Assembly: GCA_038373885.1 (NCBI GenBank)
Contig: JAWZYV010018267.1
Location: forward strand, 186,001-250,000
Direction of reading: 5' to 3'
DNA length: 64,000 nucleotides
DNA from: Cheiracanthium punctorium
Taxonomy: Eukaryota; Arthropoda; Arachnida; Araneae; Cheiracanthiidae
In this document: positions 57,073 through 64,000 of the stretch, piece by piece
How positions within the stretch are numbered: the stretch's first letter is position 1
How the letters are laid out: the number at the start of each line of letters is the position of its first letter
Made by a program: the position numbers and the translations under genes
Notes under the pieces: model-generated
Told to the model about the DNA's origin: nothing
The model's input: the letters and a program-made list of their open reading frames with translations, nothing else
The model's database searches: none

Positions 57073-57148
57073 ACCACGTGAGCGTTACTTCCGTCAGAAA
57101 AAAAATCTGAGTTACTCTCTAGTTGCGCCTAAAGAAGTTTTACTTCAA

Positions 57149-57771
57149 AATCTGAAAGGAAAACAAAATTTTGTAACCCTCCTAGCGGTTGTGACGTAAC
57201 ATGCCGTCCACTTCATTCCAGTTTTCACTGCAATGTATCTATAATTTAAATTATTTATAACACTCAAGTATCATAAAACATGCTTTGATATTAAAGCTTG
57301 TAAGTAATTTAGGAGTCTACTTTTTAATAATTCCAAATATCCCTATCAAAATTTTATTTTTTTATAACATTAAAGGTGAATGAATTTTTCAGCTTAAAAA
57401 CAATTTGTTATTATTTCTCCTTTTCAAAGATGATCAGAGGTTTTAAACCCGATTGAATTTTGCTTTTTATATGCTCATTAAGTGAAATCCACATGGAATT
57501 TGTAAAATAATATCTTTCTGTGTAAAATTACATCATGTCATAATACTCACAGTATATATGTATTAACAGTTTTCTTCAAAATAGCATGCACGTTGCACTG
57601 AGATACATTGCTGCATTCTAAACCGAAAATTATTGTTTGCAAAGAGTGTTTAATTATACTCCTCAGATTGTGGCAGCAATGCATCTCATTGCGATCCTTC
57701 CAGTAACAGACCATGAAACTCGATTGAGGTGCGTCCCACTCTAGTCAAGCAAGGCTTTCTCCGTCCAAGTA
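57149..57771. other. Intergenic sequence with a family C right arm
   Basis: ATTGTTTGCAAAGAGTGTTT, AATTATACTCCTCAGATTG, TGGCAGC near 57631-57678 is the right half of a family C hairpin. Nothing else recognised. Confidence 0.45.
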
Positions 57772-58267
57772 CAGGGTGGTTATAGTTAACAACTACAGGG
57801 TGGTTATAGTTAATAAGTACAGGGTGGTTATAGTTAAACTTCCCCTACAAGCAGCATTGTGCATCTGTAGCTGGTGAGCAGATTGCTACCAAATTTGGCA
57901 TATGGACTGTACACGAAGATGCGTTGTAGGGAATTTTTCATACCGTTTAGTTAAAAAAAAATGTCCTCTAGATGGCACTTTGCGTGGTGAAATCAGCTCA
58001 AATGTTACCCAAATTACTGAGTGATATCCCAAAAACTATTGGAATAAATGTTAAAAGTGTTTGCGTATTTCGATTTAGCCACTTCCATCATTCAATTGTC
58101 GTTTTTCATGCAAATGCCACCTAGTGGACTTCTTTAACTAAATATTTTTTTCGAAAGTCCTTGAGAGCGTATCATGTATAACCAATATACCAATTTTTGT
58201 TACAATCCATTTGCCCGTTTTAGCTATAGAGAACTGTTCATATGGGAATTTAATTATAACCACACTG
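57772..58267. mobile_element. Element D2, with tandem copies of its own end
   Basis: The complete palindromic element is 57820-58267: CAGGGTGGTTATAGTTAAAC, TTCCCCTA at the left and AATTTAATTATAACCACACT, G at the right, with TA at 57818-57819 and 58268-58269. The arms pair deeply, including GTCCTCTAGATGGCAC against TGCCACCTAGTGGAC. Two extra 24-bp copies of the left terminus (CAGGGTGGTTATAGTTAAC... and ...TTAATAAGTA) precede it at 57772 and 57796, each preceded by TA. Confidence 0.85.
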
Positions 58268-58277
58268 TACATGTCTG

Positions 58278-58391
58278 AAATGTAAATAGTTTTACTTTGT
58301 GAAAGTAAAACTGTGATGACGTCCTCTTAGAATGCTTAAAGATGACGTAAAGGTTTCTGTACTCATGCCTTCTATGTCTAGGAGGTGTTGG
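58278..58391. mobile_element. MITE family A, half copy A7
   Basis: Only the right arm is present: TAGTTTTACTTTGTGAAAGT, TGATGACGTCCTC, TGACGTAAAGG, ending GTCTAGGAGGTGTTGG. Element D2 ends ~10 bp upstream, so D2 may have replaced or displaced the left arm. Confidence 0.8.
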
Positions 58392-58641
58392 CACGACTCA
58401 ACCTATGAAAGGATAAGAGAAATACTAACCTTGATCCCGACGTACCATTCAGGTCTTCGTAATGTTGAACCTGTTGTTTCATATTCTGATGAACTTTTAC
58501 ATCGGGATCTTCTTTGTGCTTCAGTAATAAGTATTTTCATTTAAATTCAAAATTAACTAACTTCACCAATACAAAGAAGACACACAAATTAGTAGTACCG
58601 CCGAAATGAACGTCGAATAAAGCAGCAACATATACCAAAGG
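58392..58641. other. Intergenic sequence
   Basis: A 70-codon frame continuing out of A7 (58332-58544) is not recognised. Confidence 0.45.
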
Positions 58642-58821
58642 CATAGTTGCCAACTACTACGAAATATAATTTAACACTTTTTTTAACCGTAATTTTCAGC
58701 TTAAAATGTGGCTAAATATTTGTACTACGCGAGCAACGATGGTTGAATATCAAAAAATACTTTAAAAGTATACTGTTTTCAAAGAGTGGTTGATTATATT
58801 CCGTAGTAGATGACAGCTACG
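58642..58821. mobile_element. Hairpin family C, copy C10
   Basis: CATAGTTGCCAACTACTACG, AAATATAATTTAACACTTTT on the left; AGAGTGGTTGATTATATTCC, GTAGTAGATGACAGCTACG on the right. The 180-bp length is typical of the family. Sequence just downstream resembles that downstream of C5 (ACAGAAAATCTTTGAATTCT / ACAGAAAATTTCTTCATCCT). Confidence 0.8.
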
Positions 58822-59329
58822 CAATGGTCACATAAATTTGGAGTTGACACAGAAAATCTTTGAATTCTGAAAAGCAGATAGCACGAAATGGAGGGATAAA
58901 ACTAATGTCCACGTGTTGTTTTACCTCGCCATTGCTAAATGAGAAAAGCACAGAATGACTGTGTCATTGCGGCCAAAGCATTGAAGACGCATTTCTGAAA
59001 AATGCGCATTGAGTGTATCTCTGGGAAGTCTCCAGCAGTTATACTTCACGCACTTCATTCTCTCAAAAGCCGAGTATTTCAAACTTCTTTTCACGTCCCA
59101 TTTTATCAGTAAGGAAACACTTTTATGTAAGGCTTCTGCATGTTACTATTGTGATGTTATGTGTTACGCGCATATGCATAACTGTTTAAAATTAATACCA
59201 ATATTTGTAGTTAAAAAAATTAAGTATAATGCAGAAATCAATAATTGTTTATATTTCCAATGGCAGAGAACTTGACAAAAGTATCAAAAAGAAAAACAAG
59301 CAACAAGAAACAAAAAATAAGTCATTATC
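58822..59329. other. Intergenic sequence
   Basis: Nothing recognised. Confidence 0.45.
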
Positions 59330-59520
59330 TCGTTCGGCTTTTAGCTTCCCGATATCGCCCGACCAAGGAGGCCCCACGAAGAGCTCTGCAGTAGATGATG
59401 TGGTGGCCATCCGTTAAGACATGGTCCCCGGAGGGGATGTATCGGGGTTCAGGAATGCACCTATGGCAAAAAGGTATCCAGTTAATCGATCATGTTAAGT
59501 AAAAAGTCTAAAAAAAAAAA
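59330..59520 (+). mobile_element. Retroposed, SINE-like insert with poly-A tail
   Basis: A GC-rich island (CCCGACCAAGGAGGCCCCAC, GGTGGCCATCCG, CATGGTCCCCGGAGGGGATG) in AT-rich surroundings, ending in a ~15-A tract near 59508-59523. No polymerase III boxes are clear, so it could be the 3' body of a 5'-truncated SINE, a LINE end or a processed transcript. Confidence 0.5.
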
Positions 59521-59570
59521 AAATCAATAATTGATGAAAATTTAATTTAAACTTGGCGAAAAAAAAATTC

Positions 59571-59748
59571 AGATGCCAGCCATTATGGAATATCATTGAC
59601 CACTTTTTGTAGGCAGGATTTTTCAACTTAGACTAAAACAAACGCTTCCAGCTTTTTGCAGGGCCGGTTGTTGTTTTAAAAAAGTAATTAAGACATTCTC
59701 TGCTGATACGACGTTTTTAACTGTATTTTGTAATGGTTGGCAACTATC
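59571..59748. mobile_element. Hairpin family C, copy C11
   Basis: ATGCCAGCCATTATGGAATA, TCATTGACCACTTTTTGTAG on the left; CTGTATTTTGTAATGGTTGG, CAACTAT on the right. Confidence 0.65.
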
Positions 59749-61269
59749 CCTTTCCTGTACATGATGCATTTGCAAATCGATTTCGGAAAAATGATAAGTA
59801 AATATGAGACATCCAGAATAAACAAAACCTTAAAACTGATTCAAATTCTAAACAAAATTATATAGAAAAATTCTTTCGGTATTCCAAGTCATAAATATGT
59901 ATATGAAAGAAATAAATTTAATTTCTGTTCCTTCTTTCGACAAATAAATTTTAAAGCAAAAATTTTATGTGCTTCTATACTTAAATCTGGATATGTTTTT
60001 GCAGCTTAGAGATTGATATTGCTTATGACACTTCTACTCTTTGGTTTTAATTGTAACTAAAACATGTGATTCGGTTAAATTTCGCTAACTGTGTGTGTAA
60101 GGTTCCTAAAGCAGATTGCATCATTCCAATTTATGTCTTGATTAAGATTTAGACAGTTCTGACAAACAAAATGAATATTATATTTTTCTGTTCGAAACCT
60201 AAATTTTTATTCATCCCCAAATTCTTTTTAGTTTAAAAAAATTCTTCTAAATCAAAAATTTTGAGATGAAAAAAAAAATGTTAGTTTTTACCATCGTTTT
60301 AACTTCAGGAAATAACTTCATTGAATTTTATATCATCAGGAAGCTTTTGAGTGCAGATAAGCATTTTAATAGTTTTTCATTCGTTTAAAAGTATGTTAGA
60401 ATACACGTTCCAGATTCCATACTTAAGAAATGTTATTGGGTGGGTTGGTGTTATGCATGGCTCACAACATTTCCGGAACTTCAGCAACCAGCAACCACCT
60501 TTTGTAAAACACAGGTTTTCATCTTAAGAGCTTAGCAAGTTCTGCACGATAAACATGCTACTTCGGTATATTAGTTGGAAAAGAAGTAAAATAAGCTGTC
60601 AGAAAAAAGTGATTTAATGTACTTTTCGGAAAGAATACCAACTGTTTTGTACAATTTTTACTGAATGCGGTTGATCGAAACAAGGTGCTACCATGATCTA
60701 ATATAATTAACTATCTTAAATTAAATGTATTTAGAATTAAAAGGATTTTTAATTGACACTTAGTTAACTCTTTAAAGTATATTGGTATGAAAATATACCA
60801 CTTTTAAGGTTATTCTAATTCATTACATGCTAATGTATTTTTGCGAGCAATTTTTATCTAACACCTCACTACTGTAAGGTTAATTACTGAAATTGTTAAA
60901 ATACTTTCTTTTTAACAGAATTTTTATTTAGCTTATAAAACAATTTTCCGTTTGTGGATAAAACAATGCTTTGTGCATCAAAGTTAATAAGTTTGGTCCT
61001 TTATTATGAATTAAAAACATGTATGTTGGAAATTTCGAAGTAAAAAATTTCCCATACTCCGATGTTGAATACATAGTTATATTTGAAACCTGTCTCATAC
61101 TAGAATATGAAAAAAACATATGATGAGCGCTTACAAAGAAGGAAAATGGAACAAACTATCATTATGTCTACACTAGTTACAATGCTGAATTACTTTGTTT
61201 ATAAACTTTTTCTTCTTATACGTACTACTTGAATACTTTCCTTCTTTCCTACACGTCTACCATAATTTA
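59749..61269. other. Intergenic sequence with a weak family C copy
   Basis: A poor hairpin at about 60461-60646 (TTTCCGGAACTTCAGCAACC, CAACCACCTTTTGTAAAAC against AAAAGTGATTTAATGTACTT, TTCGGAAAGAATACCAACTG) may be an old family C copy. No gene seen. Confidence 0.4.
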
Positions 61270-61990
61270 CTACTCCATTCCAAACACGTCCACTATTTTG
61301 CAATACAACATTTGTTTTACAATCAGAATGTTTTAAAGTATGTAGGTAATTTCCTTCCCTTTCAAGACAATTCCCGCTTTTTCTTTCAATTACATAAATT
61401 CTCCCGTTTACCAGATTTCGTGCTTAAACTTCTAAAGAAAAAATTGATCCTTCATGAGAAAATCTTTAATTAACTTGATTTGAGAAAGGAGCATGTGCGT
61501 ATGACGTAATTCGTTCACCTCACAGAACTAAATGATCAAGCTTTATTCTTTTCAACAGCAGTGAGGGCTCTCCTCAAAGAAAAACGTTACGTGTGCTAGA
61601 TTACAATCATATTCTTTCAAGTGGTTTAAAACATGGCAGGTCGTTATTGAAATCTAATAAGTGATTTATTTTGAGTAATGAAGTTTTAGTGTAGAAATAT
61701 TTTAATCAATGGCTTTGTTGTAGCATTTCTTTATATAAGCTGATTATAATGTGCAAGGCGGACGTTTTTGTGTTAATATAATATTTAACAAAATGAAAGT
61801 TTTTACTCACTTACAAGTGTTTTAAATTGTACTGTATACAAATCACACTGGTATAAAACAGCAATCTAAACTTGTATACAGTTGATAAGCGAGCATCACC
61901 TGCGTCAAAGCTTTTACAGTGAGTTTTGTAGCTCTTGAAAAAATATAATAAACTGTATAATTAAACTTAATATATTTTTAAAAGAAAATT
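61270..61990. repeat. Right arm of the long-range inverted pair (partner 360-1046)
   Basis: Reverse complement of the block near the left end of the window: CCATTCCAAACACGTCCACT, GTAGGTAATTTCCTTCC, GATCCTTCATGAGAAAATC, TTAATTAACTTGATTTGAGA, TATGACGTAATTCGTTCACC and CAAGTGTTTTAAA appear in matching order. A 92-codon frame at 61195-61473 overlaps it but is not kept in the other arm, so it is not a gene. Confidence 0.65.
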
Positions 61991-62020
61991 ATTTTATTTA
62001 ACTTATTATGTAAGAGTGCA

Positions 62021-62194
62021 CATAGCTGCAGCGATTCCGGGCATATAAACAACCACTTTTTGTAAACAGTTATTTTTGTCTTAGAAAATAGCTAAAATGT
62101 CTCAGCTTTTGGGTGCTTTAATGAACAAATTACGTAAAAACATACTGTTTACAAAAAAATGGTCTATTATGTAAACGGAATTTTTGCAGCGATG
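62021..62194. mobile_element. Hairpin family C, copy C13
   Basis: CATAGCTGCAGCGATTCCGG, GCATATAAACAACCACTTTT, TGTAAACAG on the left; CTGTTTACAAAAAAATGGTC, TATTATGTAAACGGAATTTT, TGCAGCGATG on the right. AGTGCA before and AGTACA after the element may be a ~6-bp target duplication. Confidence 0.72.
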
Positions 62195-64000
62195 AGTACA
62201 GCAATAAAAAAAGAATCCCCGTGCTTGACATTATAGTAAAATCTTCTGTTAAGTTAGTCGCCCTTATATGTCAAACTGTTATTGTCGTTACCATACGAAC
62301 AAAAATTTGAGAATATTTAGAATAAAAGTTCTTATAATATCTCTTTGTGAAGTCAGAAATGGCTTGCTTCTTAGCAATCGCGTGGAGACTATTGATACCT
62401 ATCAAGATATCTTGAATGTATGATCTAGCATGTCTAAAGAAACATATAACTCGTATGCGTTAAATGTACTTTCCACAAAATTCACAAATTTTAAGGAGTG
62501 TATATTGAGATTATTTACTACCTTTCCCCAGTGCTACATTTTGTTAAGATTTTCAGAAAAAACAAATAAAGCCAACAAACGCCTTGGTCTTAGATATGAA
62601 TTAAACAATAAACGTTAGACTTGATTAAGGCGGACAACAGCAGCATCCTTTTACCTGACACTTGTTCTTAGTTTGTTCGATGCTTTACATCTGATTATAA
62701 TTGTTGCTTAAAAGTACAGTGATTTTTTAAGAAATAAAAAAAAGAAAAATGTGCCTTACCTATCAAAAATGTACCCATAAAATAGTAAAAATGGAATTCC
62801 TCCTCAAAAAAAATAAAAAAATAAATAAATAAATAAAAAGAAAAGTGAAGAAAAGATAATTTATGAAAGTAAACTATTCTTACGGAGTAAAACTAGAATT
62901 TTTTCCGCCTTAAATCAAACGCTATCTCCTACCTATTTCTGCTTTAAAGGGTATAAAATGCATTTTGACCTTATCCCATTTTTAAAATAAGCAGTGCTAC
63001 AAAGAAAGCTTTATCAGTATGAAGCATACTATCGCTCTGAAAATTTACTCTATATAATTTTGAAAGAAAATAATGAGAATATTATCTTCATTATTTCGAT
63101 AAGTTCAAAACACTATACGCTGTGGGTACCAGAAGTAATTAACATTATATTGTGGAAACTCTGACGCAAATGTTGTAATTAGTGCCGTAAAAAACAACAT
63201 CTGGATAACTCTGAGTATTGAACACACATCCGCTTTGTCAGATACTTTTTGAGTTCGTTACGCTTATCGGTCGACACGGAAAGACAGTATCGACCGCCAT
63301 CATCACAAGGCACGTTTTCGTCAGTCTTTCTGATGCATGCTTATCAATATTAATGAGGAAAAAACAGGTAATATTTTGAATAACGTTCAGCAATGAAATA
63401 TTCATAAAGTATACATTTTGTAAAGTCTAACTTTTATTTTCAAATCAAAATAAATAAATAAATAATTTATTTTAGCATTATGAAAAGAATATATGAACTA
63501 AGTTTTTCTCAGCAAAAATTTTTAAAGTACTTGTTTATGTTGATTAAATTTCTGAACCACGATACTTGATTTTTTATTATGGAGCACGAAGCACTACATG
63601 TTCGCGAAATACGAAAAAATAAATATTTATCATGAAACATTAAACAAGAATTAATAACCTAAAGTAGCCAGTACAGCCAGTACAGTGTGTTAATGAATCA
63701 CGTTTATTTTTAACTTTTTGGGAAATCACATACTCTTGTCATTAATTTTGGTCAATAGGTATGTTTTTCGAACGCATTAATAAGTTTCTTCACAAAAGGT
63801 TGTCTATATTTCTTCTATTAAATTAATAGCTGATAATTTAATTTTATAAAAAGAAGCCTATTTCAAATTAATTAAGTGATTATACATGCATAATATGCTA
63901 CTGTAACGTTTCGAATGTAAACGTTTATTGCACCAGTGCGAAACACTGTTCTCTTTCAGAATTTCTGTGCGACCCCTGAAACGCAATCATCCAACCTTAT
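62195..64000. other. Intergenic sequence to the window end
   Basis: An AAAT-rich simple repeat at about 62808-62840. CGGTCGA (63268-63274) and TCGACCG (63290-63296) form a small hairpin in a GC-richer patch. No gene recognised. Confidence 0.45.

Larger units (their letters stand above)
55241..57148. mobile_element. TIR-bounded element carrying a tandem array
   Basis: TTGAAGTAAAACTTCTTT at 55241-55258 is matched exactly, inverted, at 57131-57148. Weaker pairing continues inward (CAGTTAC / GAGTAAC). Almost all of the interior is the tandem array listed next, with a hAT-like insertion in it. There is no obvious target duplication and no transposase. Mobile elements with internal satellite-like arrays are known among MITEs and Helitrons; this one has inverted ends, so Helitron is unlikely. 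Confidence 0.6.

Noticed and set aside
61195..61473. 92-codon frame rich in Phe, Leu and His
   Set aside because: It overlaps the long-range inverted repeat, and the same frame is not kept in the partner arm at 900-1120.

Overview
This window looks like AT-rich nuclear DNA from an animal. The transposon remains (a Tc1-like element, a mariner, hAT elements, an RNase H-bearing non-LTR retrotransposon relic and many palindromic MITEs) fit an arthropod, possibly a spider or other chelicerate. That placement rests on resemblance alone and is weak. I found no conserved host protein-coding gene, no intact tRNA and no rRNA. Almost all long reading frames are chance frames in AT-rich sequence or pieces of mobile elements. 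Repeat family letters used below (A to N) are my own labels.

Left part, 1-25.7 kb: a mosaic of small DNA transposons in old intergenic sequence. It holds a non-LTR retrotransposon 3' relic (1444-2193) beside a TIR element (1060-1432), and a 1.2 kb TIR element with repeated GAAACGTTTC-type motifs (2311-3519). Four copies of family A lie here; A is a MITE rich in the palindrome TGACGTCA. Element D1 (8273-9617) contains a near-perfect foldback (8530-9232) and a family B hairpin (9266-9428). Also present are elements G, H (with a transposase fragment), L and K.

Middle, 25.7-38.2 kb: the most unusual structure. A 12.5 kb segment is bounded by short TIRs next to TA. Both ends carry arrays of a TCACTCTT-type motif in opposite orientation. 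Inside these lie ~0.7 kb AATATTGG-rich modules, two direct copies on the left and about two inverted copies on the right. The core has a few exon-like open blocks with good splice signals (28.9-34.0 kb). I interpret it as a large, unclassified DNA transposon or a relic of one.

Right part, 38.2-64 kb: dense in family C hairpins (about 180 bp), with more A and B copies, two local tandem duplications and a SINE. A mariner deletion derivative lies at 48664-49323. A full-length but broken Tc1-like element (50218-52553) is split by a hAT element with a perfect 8-bp target duplication. A second hAT lies at 54522-55076. At 55241-57148 a perfect 18-bp TIR pair encloses a degenerate tandem array whose units carry a tRNA B-box-like motif; this array was itself hit by another hAT-like element. 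About 0.7 kb near each end of the window (360-1046 and 61270-61990) form a diverged inverted pair.

There is no operon or pathway logic here. The relationships are those of nested insertion: hAT into Tc1, family B hairpins into elements D and L, a foldback into D, and a hAT-like element into a tandem array. These give a relative order of transposition events.
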